NCBI RefSeq assembly: GCF_022682495.2
Contig: NC_071390.1
Span: forward strand, 107,060,294-107,124,293
Origin: Desmodus rotundus
Taxonomy: Eukaryota; Chordata; Mammalia; Chiroptera; Phyllostomidae
Direction of reading: 5' to 3'
Length of the DNA: 64,000 bases
In this document: piece after piece, positions 34,366 to 45,545 of the stretch
Position numbering within the stretch: position 1 is the stretch's first letter
Layout of the letters: every line of letters starts with the position of its first letter
The notes under the pieces: generated by a model
Told to the model about the DNA's origin: nothing
Databases searched by the model: none
What the model saw: the letters and a program-made list of their open reading frames with translations, nothing else
Made by a program: the position numbers and the translations under genes

Positions 34366-35510
34366 GACTCCTGAAGCTGGAGTTCTCCGTGAAGGCAGGT
34401 ACCACCACGAGGCAGAAAGAAGGAAAGTCAATTGATGTTCACTGACGCTGATCTAGTTGCCATTGTGCAATAGCTGCTGTCAGAACCCACTTCAGCCTTT
34501 GCACCAACCCGATGAAATGGTCGTCGTTGGGTCCAGTTTGCAGGTGAGGAGATGGAAAATTGGGGCCCAGTCATGGGAAGTGGGCTTGAGGTCAGGACTC
34601 TGGTTTTCAGAGTCACGTGACCAGAAAAAAGGAGCTGACCCTTGGGTTTGGATACTAGGCTGACCACAAAGCAGGCACAGCTGGGAAAGGGAGGAGGCTG
34701 CACCAGAGGACAGAGGGGATTGGGGAGGCTGGACGCTGAGCCACCAGGCTCCTCTGCTCAGGAGCAGCCTCTATCCAGGGCCTGTGGGGTGTGAAAGGAC
34801 CACAGGCTATGGGGTCAAGGGGCTGCAAAGGTGGGGTCTGAGCCAGACATCAAGTTGCTGGCACAACAGGGCACACATACCTCAGATATCCCATTGCTTC
34901 TGGGCAGTGTCCTTAGCCAGAAGAGGAAACAGCTGGGTTCAGCTTCCAGCTCTGCCCAGAGGTTAGCTCCATCAAACATCTGTTTCTTATCTGCTCCCTA
35001 CAGATATTATGGGGTCTATTAGAAATTAATACAGTTATCCTCTAGGGTGTGATCATTCCCAGGAAACAGTACAGGGGTGACAGATGGAGGCTTGTAACCT
35101 AGGCAAGCCCATGTGGGAAATGAAGCCACCTCAGTGAAGACATCAAAGTGCTACTGGTGGGGGAGGAGGGAAGATATGATAAAAATGAATGATAAGAAGG
35201 ATGAGATAATGAATCCCAAGAGAGGTGGGCAAATCCAAAGCCATATAGACAGAGATGGCCCCCAATGGGGACAGACCTGCACCAGAGGGGCCAGTCTCAC
35301 CAGTCAAGATAAGTGATAGTAGGCCAGTGTTTATAATCAGGCACAGAGGAGGTTGAGATAGTTCATCTGGGATTCAGGGTTCCAGGCATTTATGTAGTGA
35401 GTTTCAACAAAAGAGAGAGACAAATTAAAAAGTGCAAAAGTGCAATAAATTATTAAAATGGTTACTCATCCCCAAAACCAATTTTTTATTCTTGTCATTT
35501 AAAAAAAATG

Positions 35511-35539
35511 ACTGGCATATGATGGTACCCTGTGATTAG
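35511..35539 (+). repeat. 29-bp direct repeat, copy 1
   Basis: Starts actggcatatgatggtaccc and ends ctgtgattag. It is identical over 29 bases to 35555-35583, with a 15-base spacer. Confidence 0.95.
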
Positions 35540-35554
35540 CTCAGGAGGGTGGTC

Positions 35555-35583
35555 ACTGGCATATGATGGTACCCTGTGATTAG
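35555..35583 (+). repeat. 29-bp direct repeat, copy 2
   Basis: Exact second copy; period 44 bp. Only two copies are present, so it is a local duplication and not an array. Confidence 0.95.
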
Positions 35584-36909
35584 AAAGGAGGATGCCCTTT
35601 GTGGAGTCTGTTGAGTAAAAAGGTTAACAAGGTTAACTTCCAGTTACAGCTAAACAGGTCAAATGTTCATTTCACTCCTGTAAAAGCCTACTCTGGATTG
35701 TATTTACTTATTTCACGTTAATCTGCTATTGTATTCAACATTCCAGGGCGGGGGGAGTCCTTTACTTGATTCAGTCATGAGATAGAGAGCACCGAGAGGA
35801 GTTAATATCATTTATGATCCCAAGTTCCTGGCTTGCAAAATATGTGAATCATGTTACCACGCGATTACCAGGGCAGAGTTATGAAATGCCCCAGGCTGAC
35901 TCTCCAAAGGCATGTCACATACTCGGCAGGAGGTTCTGGGAGAGGGATGAGTTCTATTCCAGGAAACAGAGGAAGTATCACAAGACAGACACGCGCCAGT
36001 TTGAACGGCCCAGTGTATGCCTTTCCATTTTACATACCCACTGGTTTCTACACAATGCACGTGTTGGCTGTAAAGATACACTGATGCCGTTATAAGTTAA
36101 GAGGGTTGCCCCCAAACCCCATCATAAGCATGGGTCCACATCTCCCATGAAACTAAAGGTAGAGGTGAGACAACCCAAAAGGGGAAAGTAGCCAAGTGCT
36201 GTCATTGGGTTACAGGTTAGGATTGAGCAGGAAAGTGAATTTTGGAACATTCAAAGTTTGGGAGACTGGGCCATACTGAGAGAATCATAGAAATCACTTC
36301 GAAAACTTACAGGCACGTGGTAGGGTGAGGTAGCTTTCCAACCGGGACAAAGCAGACACAATGTGGCACCCTCAGGATCCATCAGCGAGAACTGTGGCTG
36401 TAGATCGATCGTATGCAAAGGAGGGAAGTGCTGGTCTCCCAAGAAAGGAGAAATGCTGTCTGTGAGCCTCGTGTAGGTCAAAAATAAACAAACTACATTG
36501 AAGATGAGAATAATTCATGGGAGCATATCCTCAAGGTCCTGAAGAGAGCCTCAGCTTTTCCCGAAGGACAAAATCAACCATGCATGTTGCCTACATTTCT
36601 GCTTGTTTTGTCACACCATTTTTGCATCGTACAGAGCACAGTTCCTGAAATCTCCAACTTGGACATTTTGTATCCCAGAAACACTTATTCCCTCAGAATT
36701 CAGTGTGCCACCATAGCATGACTGAGGATAGCCTGAATTCACACCTATTCTAGCTCACACTTCCTATTCAACTAATGCATTTGGTATGTCTGTGCAGCAG
36801 CAAGAATTTAATGATTAAAATTGTTGATTTCTACTTACGGTGAATCATGTAAAGGGGCATTGGCTGGATGGTTAACCAAATTTATGGCCGCAGTGGTTTG
36901 GAAGATGCT

Positions 36910-37255
36910 TGTTCTGGACAGAGTTTTGTGTTCCCTTTAAATTCATATGTCAAAACCACCAACATAATGGTATTAGGAAATGGTATCTTTGGAAGAAAAT
37001 TAAGATTTAATGAGGTGATGAGGGTAAAGCCTTACGAATGGAATTAGTACCCTTATAAAAGTCACAAGAGAGCTTGCTTCCCCTCTCTGGTGCTGTTTTG
37101 TGAGATCACAAGAAGATAGCCATCTACACACCAGGACCCTACCATATGGGCACCCTGACCTTGGACTTCCAGCCTCCAGAACCTGAGAAAAAAATGTCTG
37201 CCACGTTAAGCTGCCCAGTTTACTGTACTTTTGTATCAGCAACCCAAGCAGTTTA
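36910..37255 (+). mobile_element. MLT1-type MaLR LTR
   Basis: Decayed MLT1 blocks in sense order: 'tgttctggacagagttttgt', 'aattcatatgtcaaaaccac', 'taatgaggtgatgagggtaa', 'acccttataaaagtcacaag', 'cttggacttccagcctccag' and 'cagtttactgtac'. It is full length or nearly so. Confidence 0.83.
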
Positions 37256-38224
37256 AGGGTGTTCCAACTCCAGACTTAAGATCCTAGGAATAAACAGACC
37301 AATCACATGGAAGGCATCAGTTACGTGGTTAGGAGTGCATATAGTGTGAGCAATCAGGCTCAACTCCAATAGAAAGAACAGGTTATTTAAATAACGAGTA
37401 ACTATAGAGGCTGCAGCCTGATGCAGGAGCTACATTATGCCAGGAACACATGACTAGACATATGAACACCAGAAGAATTTCCTCTTATCCAGGTGATAAT
37501 TCACTTCATCAAAATCATACTGCAGAACTTTACTTAGGGAATGGAAGATAGAAAATAAAATTAGCAAATAGGATTTCACAGATTTTCTGTAGTCTACTTC
37601 CACCATTGACTTTTGGAAGGCTTAAAATTTGCTTTTTGTGGACTTGTTGGGAAGTAGTCACAGTGGCACTGAATTTGGACTACTTGGTAAGTTAATACAA
37701 GTGGACATCATGCAAGATTTCCAAAATGTTAATAGTGTACTTTGCAAAACACTTCAAAATTAGTAAAATATTTGACTAAATGTAGATTTATTTTGAAATC
37801 ACATATATCTAATCAAGAAGGACCAGTAATTAGCCTTGATATTTAAAGTAGGAGCATACTTATAATTTCATCAAGGAAGGCATACATGCCAGGAGGGCAC
37901 TGAGCCCATGACCTGTGCTTGTGTGAATAACTAAACATCTGCTAGGCCAAGGGACTCATTGGTAATTTAATTTCAGACCAATTAAGAGAGAATTTGACAG
38001 TCCCAATTAACCTGATAATCAAGAATCCCTATACAACATAGATCTCATTTAAGAATTTTCTAAATGTGGGCGGCCAATTTAACCAACACCTTAAAAGTTT
38101 CAGAAATCTAAATCAATGACATCAGTGGCAATATTTCCCCCTAGTAATGTGTACCATTTTCAGATCTTCCACATACAGAGTAAATGTTCAATAAATGGTC
38201 AATTATTAAAGTATTTTATTAGTG
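37256..38224. other. No gene or clear repeat seen
   Basis: AT-rich single-copy-looking DNA. Confidence 0.5.
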
Positions 38225-38455
38225 TGCCTACAGACAGGAGGAATTTACTGAGCTCCTAAAGTATGTGTTGGGAGAAGTTCTTCCCATGTTAGTTTTCCAG
38301 TTTAACCCTCACAGATTCTCCCTAGAGTGAGATCTTATTATCCCTCTGCCTGACACGGAATGTGAGACCCCAAGTGCTCAAGTAATTGTACAGAATGAGA
38401 AGTGGGACCAGGATGCCCTTGGTAGCCTAAAACCACAGCCAAGCTCCTTCCACCG
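38225..38455 (+). mobile_element. MIR SINE
   Basis: Blocks in order: 'tttactgagctcctaaagta', 'gttttccagtttaaccctca', 'gagatcttattatccctctg', 'gtgagaccccaagtgctcaa', then 'agtgggaccaggatgccctt' and 'ccaagctccttccacc'. Diverged but continuous. Confidence 0.66.
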
Positions 38456-40265
38456 GCTTTGCGAAGGTTCCTAAGCAAAAATTCATTTACTTACTCATTC
38501 ATTTAATACCTGTTTTGTACTCTAAAATTATTTTAAAGTAGTTCCAAATAGATTTAACAGAGTGAACATTTTTAACAATACTGACTCAAACTATATTTAC
38601 AAGTGCTGAATGAATTCATGTTCCAATTTGGAACATATTCTTAGCTCTTGGAGTTCTCCCAAAGGTTTTTTAGATTAACAATTATATAGAATATTAAAAT
38701 AGGCAAATCTGATGAAACTGGTTGTCAAGTTGTGAGATATTCTTCCCTTGGTATGCATAGTAATCACACAGGTAAGTGTCCATGGGATATGCTACACGGT
38801 TTGTGGTTCTAAAGGGAAGGAAATGGGCAGAGGTGATTTCACCTTCACAGCTGCATCTATCCAGCCTGGGATAACTGGTCTACCCAATTCCTCTCAAGGA
38901 GTTGTTAACCACGTAAGCAGAAACCGTAGATGGACAATTCATTCAGTCAAAATTCTAGAGCTGCTTGCTTAACTTAATTCCCTGCAAAGCATGTTTTAAA
39001 AAATATTCAGATTAAATGAGCAAAGGAAAATAATTATAAATATTTTTAAGTTATTGAGACTGTTATAAATTTTACTTAATGCTAAAATGTCATTTGATAT
39101 CCATGACACAAGCACTTAATTTTTGTCAAGTGCTCGGTGAACTCTGGGGTACAGACTGTTTCCTGATAAGTGTACCAGTGGGTGAATGTTTTTAATCCTT
39201 CCAATAAAAGCAGCCACATTTTACAGGTGTATGGCCAAACGGAAATGCCTCACCAGAATTCCTTTGAGGATCTCAGAGGGTGCGTTATGAGAGAGGGTGC
39301 CAATACTAGCATTTCACACAAATCTCTTCATGCTTAAGTTAGGATATTGACCATATGGTTTATGGAAATATTTGATGCATTTGCATAAGACATACAAGTT
39401 TTGGAAGAATGGCCATTTTAATCAGGCTGACTAACTGAGATGAGAAGAGGGAGGTGTGACCATCTGTTTAACTTCATCTTGAATTTATTTAGCACCTGCA
39501 AAAAAATTAGATTTGAGCCACTTCTGAACCAAGAAAACATAAAGAACCTATCCAGGAATGCCTGCTGTGCCCTTCAAGGAAAGGAAAGGTCAAGTTACAA
39601 ACACACTACACACACCAAAACACATGCATATACCCACGCTCACTCTTGCACACAAAAACAGTCTACCCTTTGAACTCTAAAGTCTGTAGTTCTAGAATTC
39701 ATTTGATAACTCTGGCTCTTGATTTTAGTATCCTAAGATAACATTCTTAGCTATACTTATATTTGCTGATATCTCTAAAGGCAAGTAGGAACAGGTGAAG
39801 TTATCATGTGTAAGAAAGAGACTTCTGAACGGAGAGCGGCAGTTATAAAATTTGCCGGTTCATAAACTGTTTACATAATGGTTATAAATAAGCAAACTAT
39901 CTTCCCTTTGAAGGGATATACTTCTCTAACATGGATATTAACATGACATGAAAATACGGAGATTAAGTCTCAAATTGTATTTCAGTGCTTAATGCTTAGA
40001 ACTTAGTATATTAATTGAATTAATAAATATTAATTGAATGAATTAAGAACATCTCCCTAGTTTTCTGAGAATTGTAAATTGATAAAAAGATTTGAACTGA
40101 AATATATTTTCTTTATCTTTGGAGATGTCCTGAGGTTTTTGTGCTATAGTTCTTGAGGTGAATTATTTAATACATTTTTTTATGTTGAAATCTTTGAAAT
40201 TTTCTTGCATTCTTCACTAAATACATTTTGTGACTGTAATTTTCTCTTTCTCTTTCTGGGCTTTT
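38456..40265. other. No gene seen; possible MIR scrap
   Basis: Single-copy-looking DNA. The patch at 39120-39280 has a weak MIR-like order ('cacattttacaggtgtatgg'). A CA-rich stretch lies near 39595-39660. Confidence 0.45.
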
Positions 40266-40269
40266 GTTT

Positions 40270-41135
40270 GCCTTCTCCCTCTTTTTCATTCATTTTATTG
40301 AAGATTTAATTATTAGTAATCTCCTCAGAGACTCAGTTCTTTATTTAATTGATTTCTGTCCTTATAATTTCCTTCTTGCACATTTGATTTTATTGTAATG
40401 CTCATTTTCCCCAACTTTTTGGGTTGAAAATTCAGCTTGTGTTCAGTCTTTTTTGTATTTGTAGTTAAATTTATAATTTACTATCCAAGTATTGCTTAAG
40501 TGCCGCCTCTCACATTTGGCTATATAATGCTTTGTCGTTCTATTTTCAGTATTGTTCTTATGATTTCTTTTTGTAATCCAACGGTTGTTTTTTAATATAA
40601 TACCAGCTTCTTTTATAACAAAGGATTTTTTTAAGCTTTATTTGTTAATTAGATCTAAACTTAGACCGTTCAGTTACTTTCCTCCTGCAAATGTATTAAT
40701 GTATGCAGAGTAGCCTACTGCACAATGTTCTGTGTAACTGCTCTGTTTGGGCTGCAGATGTATGAGTTTCTATTTTTTTATGTGAAGTTATATACAGTAT
40801 ATCATATGTGAGTGTAAATACATGTAGACACACATGTGCACACATAAACCAAGTAAACATAGTAAACGTCTGTATGTTAGGTTATTGTTATCTTTATACT
40901 TATTTTGTTTGCTAGAGTTGAAAATTTCCCAACAAATATGTTAAAAATATCTGAATAAAATCCGTTTTCTATAAAATTTGGTGAATTGTTGCTTTCTGAA
41001 CTTTGTAGGCTTTATTGCTCATAAGTATTATATCTTATAATTTATTTTTCCAATATATTACATTTTTCTTCAATCTTATGATTAAACTGTATTTTCCTTT
41101 AAAATATTTTGTTTGATGTATTTGCATCTGTCTCT
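40270..41135 (-). mobile_element. Old L1 ORF2 region, antisense, left part
   Basis: Plus-strand text follows antisense L1M ORF2: 'gaagatttaattattagtaa', 'tctcctcagagactcagttc', 'aattgatttctgtccttata', and later a 'ctttttgtaatccaacggtt' block. It is decayed and non-coding. The VES SINE at 41150 splits it. Confidence 0.6.
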
Positions 41136-41149
41136 ATACTGTGACTTTC
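41136..41149. repeat. Left TSD of VES SINE B
   Basis: atactgtgactttc, matched imperfectly by atatcatgactttc at 41365-41378. Confidence 0.7.
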
Positions 41150-41364
41150 TTTTTATTTTTTAAGACTTTATTTACTTATTTTTAGAGAGAGGGAAAGGGA
41201 GGGAGAAAGGGAGAGAAACATCGGTAGGCTGCCTCTTGCTTGTACCCAGCCAAACCAGAGACCAGGCCCACAACCCGGGCATGTGCCCTGACCTGGAATC
41301 AAACTGATAAACTTTCCCTTTGCGGATGACACCCAACCAACTGAGCCACACCAGCCAGTGCTCC
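41150..41364 (-). mobile_element. VES SINE, copy B (antisense)
   Basis: Antisense VES: T-rich tail text at the left, then 'agagagagggaaagggaggg', the body 'acccgggcatgtgccctgac' and the tRNA-like head 'caactgagccacaccagcca' at the right. The A and B boxes lie in the right half. It is inserted in the old L1. Confidence 0.92.
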
Positions 41365-41378
41365 ATATCATGACTTTC

Positions 41379-41700
41379 AAATTTTTGGAATATTTTTGTC
41401 AACTGATCATATATTGCTAAATCTTTTTCTTTATCAAGTTTGTTAACCTATATTTCTAATGAATTTGACACAAATGCATGTATTATACTCATAATTATAT
41501 TAACTTTATCTTTAACATTTTACTCATGTATCCTATATTCAAAATTAAATTTCTTTCTTTTTATTGGGCATAGTACATTTTTATGCCACTCTAAAATTGA
41601 TAAACTTTATATCAATTATTCTGTGGTTAATATTACCTTATGTCTGTGTTCTTCCAAAAGCTAAAAGAAAAAATATCCTTTCATATATGTATGATTTAAA
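41379..41700 (-). mobile_element. Old L1 ORF2 region, right part
   Basis: AT-rich continuation of the antisense L1 after the SINE. The match is weak and the edge is approximate. Confidence 0.4.
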
Positions 41701-41889
41701 GAACAATGGTAAAAGTACACCCAAGTGTGCTCCACTCGTGGTCAACAGAAAAACATTACCAGGAAATTTTGAAAGACCCTTCTTGCCCTCATCATGTACT
41801 CATATTCCCACAAGTAATCACTGTCTCAAATTTTGTGTTCATCACTGTGCTATTTGCACTTAAAGTTTGCTAAATGTGTTATGTAGCCC

Positions 41890-42340
41890 TAAAAAATATA
41901 CTGCTTCATTTGGATGCTACTGAAGTTTATATAAATGGAATATTATTCTATGTAATTTACTTTTTTGCTTAACATTATGTGTTTCAGAATCATCCATGTT
42001 GATACACAAACAGGTAATTTATTAATTTTTACTCATGTATATATTTACAGTTTAAATAAACCACAGATTATTTCACTTTTGCTTTAAAGTGGACATTTGG
42101 ACCCACATGATTTGTCTTTTTACTACTGTAAGCAACGCAGCTATAAACATTTTTACACACCCCTCCAAGGGCCAAAGGCTTTCTCTAGGACATGTACTGA
42201 CAAACTTGTTATTCTTGCCAATCTACTTGGAGGGAAAAGCTAATCTCTTTTATTTTGTATTTGTACTCTCCTGGTTCCTAATGAGAGTGAACATCTTTGC
42301 ATGTTATTTCTTGGCATTTAAAGTGTACATTTCAATGACT
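41890..42340 (-). mobile_element. Old L1 3' region, antisense
   Basis: Recognisable antisense L1 words in order: 'cagaatcatccatgttgata', 'gtaagcaacgcagctataaa', 'cattttta', 'ctaatgagagtgaacatctt' and 'tgcatg'. Confidence 0.55.
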
Positions 42341-42608
42341 TTTGGTCACTATTTGTACCCATAAATCCATCACTACATTAAGATAGAACACATCTCACCC
42401 CCAAAAGATTTTCACAATCACGAACCATTTATGGTTCCTTCCACACTGGCCGGAGACGACAAGCATTGCAGAACGGTTTGCATTTTACAGAAATGGGATC
42501 AAACACTCTGTATCTCTTGGTGTCCAGATCCTTCCACTCAGAATAATGATTTTGAGCTTTATCTAGGTTGTGTGTATTAGTAGATCATCCCTTTTTATTG
42601 CTGAGTAG
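42341..42608 (-). mobile_element. Old L1 3' region split by Tigger1, left part
   Basis: Antisense old L1 words: 'gaaatgggatcaaacactct', 'cttccactcagaataatgat', 'tttgagctttatctaggttg', 'ccctttttattgctgagtag'. It breaks at the TA where Tigger1 entered and resumes at 45081. Confidence 0.7.
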
Positions 42609-42837
42609 TACAGACATACCTCAAAGACACTGCAGGTTTGGTTCCAGGCCACAATAAAGCAAATATTTCAATAAAGTGAGTCACAAGTTTTTCTTTGCTT
42701 CCTGCTGCATGTAAAACTTGTGTTTACACTATCCTGTAATCTATTAAGTGTGCAATATCATTATGTCTATAAAAACAATGTACACACCTTAATAGAAGTA
42801 CTTTATTGCTAAGAAATGCTAACCAACATGTAGGCCC

Positions 42838-44661
42838 TCAGTGATTCGTAATCTTTCTGCTGGTGGAGGGTCTTGCCTTGATGTCGATGACTGTCGAATG
42901 GGTGAAGTTACTACTGAAGGGTGAGATGGGAATGGCAATTCTCAAAATAAGACAACCATAAAGTTTGCCGCATCGATTGACTCTACCTTTCACGAATGAT
43001 TTCTCTGTAGCACCTGATGCCATTTGATGGTATTTTACCCACATTAGAACTTCCGTCAAAATTGACGTCAATCCTCTCAAAACAAACCCTGACACTGCTT
43101 TATCAGCTATTTATGTAATATTCTAAATTCTTTGTTGGCATTTCAACAATTGTCACAACATGTTTACCAGGAGTAGATTCCATCTCAAGAAGCAACTTCC
43201 TTTGCTCATCCGCAAGAAGCAACTCCTCATCTGTTAGAGTTTCAACATAAGATTGTGACAATGCAGTCACCTTCCAGGCTCCGCTTCTAATTGGAGTTCT
43301 CTTGCTATTTCCACCACATCTGCATTTACTTCCTCTGCTGAAGTGTTGAACCTCTTAAAGTCATCAGGGAAGGTTGGAATCAACCTCTTCCAAACTACTG
43401 TTAGTGTTGATATTTTGATATCTTCCTATGAAATCACAAATGTTTTTGTTTTTTTTTTACTTTTTATCACCAGCATTTATAAAACCAGAACTAGGGAAAG
43501 AACTAGGTCTGGGGACACATGACAAATGTTCTTCATAGTATCTAGAATGGTGAATCATTTCCAGAAGGTTTTCAGTGTATTTTACCCAGATCCATTGGAG
43601 GAATCACTATCTATGGCAGCTATAGCCCTATGAAACTTATTTCTCAAACAAGAGGATTTGAAAGTCGAAAGAACTCTTTGATCCATGGACTGCAGAATGG
43701 ACATTGGGTTAACAGGCATGAAAACAACATTAACCTCAGTGTACATCTCCATCAGAGCTCTTGACTGATCAGGAGTATTGTGCATAAGCAGTAATATTTT
43801 GAAAGCAAATTTTTTTCTGAGCAGCAGGTCTTAACAGTGGACGTAAAATATTCCATAACCTATGTTGTAAACAGATGTGCTGTCATCCAGGCTTTGCTTT
43901 TCCATTTATAGAGCACATGCAGAGTAATTTAGCATAATTCTTAAGGGCCCTGGGATTTTCAGACTGCCATATGACCACTGGCTTTAACTTAACACCACTA
44001 GTTGCATTAGCCTCTAACAAGAGTCAGCCCATCCCCTGCAGATTTGAAGCCAGACACTCACTGACTTCTCTCTAGCTGTCAAAGTCCCAGTGGCATCTTC
44101 TGCCAATATGAGGCTGTTTCATCCACATTAAAAATCTGTTGTTTTGTGTAGCCACTCTCTTTGCTAGATCTGGATAACTTGCTGTGACTTCTACATCAGC
44201 ACTTGCTGTTTCACCTTGCACTTTATGTTATGGAGATGGCTTCTTTCCTCATGAACCAATCTCTGTTAGCTTCAGACTTTTCTTCAGCAGTCTCCTCACC
44301 TCTCTCAGCCTTCATAGAATTGAAGAGAGAGTTAGGGCCTTGCCCTGAATAAGGCTTTTGCTTAAGAGAATATTGTGGCTACTTTGATCTTCTATATAGA
44401 CCACTATAACTTTGTCCTTATAAGCAATTAGGCTGTTTTTCTTTCTTATCTTTTGTGTCTTCCTTGAAGTAGCATTTTAATTTCCTTTAAGAACTTATCC
44501 TTTGCATTCACAACTTGGCTCACTGCTTGGCACTATAGGCCTAGATTTCAGCCTTCCTCAGCTTTCAACATGCCTTCCTCACTGAGCATAATCATTTTTA
44601 GCTTTTGATATAAAGTGAGAGATGTGCAACACTTGCTTTCAGTTGAACACTTAGAGACCAC
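42838..44661 (-). pseudogene. Tigger1 transposase pseudogene
   Basis: The transposase gene reads from 44661 down to the stop at 42838-42840, with the C-terminal end 'RKITNH'. The family start codon appears as GTG at 44659-44661, so translation from it is lost. An N-terminal centromere-protein-B-like DNA-binding part and a DDE catalytic part are known for the family. Here only pieces stay open: 43095-42838 (85 codons) and 43785-43582 (67 codons). Stops, frameshifts and the 77-bp insertion at 43445 break the rest. It cannot code for an active enzyme. Confidence 0.85.
43445..43521 (-). mobile_element. Tiny retro-insertion inside Tigger1
   Basis: A 77-bp piece absent from the Tigger1 consensus starts with a T-rich run (an A-tail on the minus strand) and is flanked by the 9-bp duplication acaaatgtt (43436-43444 and 43522-43530). 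That is the mark of L1-driven insertion of a short RNA. The source is not recognised. Confidence 0.65.
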
Positions 44662-45080
44662 TGTAGGGTTATTAACTGGCCTAATTTCAATATCGATGTG
44701 TCTTGGGGACAGGGAGGCCTGCGGAGAAGGGGAGAGATGGGGAATGGCTGGTCTGCGGAGAAATCAGAACACACACAATGTTTACTTAGGGCACCATCTT
44801 ATGTGGGCATGATTGGTGGGACCCAAAACAATCACAGTAGCAACATCAAAGATCACTGATCACAGACAAACATAACACATATAACAATAATAGTAATAAA
44901 GTTTGAAATATTGTGAGAATTACCAAAATGTGACCCAGAGACACAAAGAGAGCAAATGCTGTTGGGGAAATGATGCCGACAGACTTGGTTCAATGCAGAG
45001 TTGCCATAAACTTTGAATTTGTTAAAAAACACAAAATCCGTGAAGTACAATAAAGACCAACAAAATGAAGTATGCTTGTA

Positions 45081-45300
45081 TTCCCCGAGACGGATATACC
45101 ACATTTTGCTTATCTGTTCATATATTGATGAGTGCTGGTTGTTTCCAGTTTCTGGCTGTTGTGATTAAAGACATTATGAATGTATGCAGCTACGTAAGTT
45201 TTTGTGTGGCCGTGTGTTTTTATATCTCTTTAGCAAATACCTAAATGTGCAAGGGCTGGGTTATGTGGTAGAGGGGTATATTTTTAATACAACTGAAAGG
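45081..45300 (-). mobile_element. Old L1 3' region split by Tigger1, right part
   Basis: Continues the antisense L1: 'ataccacattttgcttatct', 'gctggttgtttccagtttct', 'gctgttgtgattaaagacat', 'agcaaatacctaaatgtgca', 'agggctgggttatgtggta'. Confidence 0.75.
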
Positions 45301-45354
45301 AAAAAATGTCTGTTTATCTATACTCACAGAATATTTCTGTACTCCAACAGGTGG

Positions 45355-45545
45355 GTGTTTTTCTCATACCAAGCAATTCTACAATTCTCTGCAGGCACTG
45401 ACTGGGTGCCCTACAATTTACCTCTATTCTGACACCATCTACCCGGACAGCATCAGATCCCACAGTTTAAGGACTAAGTTCCACAAGACTGTCCCCCATT
45501 TCAGATGCCAATGAAAGTCCAGGTTGTCACCTGTGCTTCTGAGCA
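45355..45545 (-). mobile_element. Old LTR fragment (same family as 60930-62255)
   Basis: Shares ordered blocks with the LTR at 60930: 'gggtgccctacaatttacct' versus 'gagtgtcctacaattcagtt', 'gcatcagatcccacagttta' versus 'gcagcagatcccgagggttg', and 'aagactgtcccccatttcag' versus 'gagactgcccccaattcaga'. Probably an ERVL/MaLR-group LTR; family name not fixed. Confidence 0.65.

Larger units (their letters stand above)
34366..36909. other. Mostly single-copy DNA with a 29-bp direct repeat
   Basis: No gene is supported. A weak MIR-like patch occurs at about 34530-34625 ('tgcaggtgaggagatggaaa'). The direct repeat at 35511-35583 is listed separately. Confidence 0.5.
42611..45078 (-). mobile_element. 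Tigger1 DNA transposon, near full length
   Basis: The left terminal inverted repeat starts cagacatacctcaaagacac and the right end closes with 'aaaatgaagtatgcttg'. A TA lies on each side (42609-42610 and 45079-45080), the target duplication of pogo/Tc1-type elements. The interior follows the Tigger1 consensus along its whole length in antisense. Length is 2,468 bp, including a 77-bp later insertion at 43445-43521 and its duplicated 9 bases. Tigger1 is a cut-and-paste transposon of the pogo group, extinct in mammals. Removing it rejoins the two L1 parts at 'gctgagtagta' and 'ttcc'. Confidence 0.93.

Noticed and set aside
35511..35583. CRISPR-like spacing of a direct repeat
   Set aside because: Only two copies, a 15-base spacer, and a mammalian context. 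A simple local duplication.
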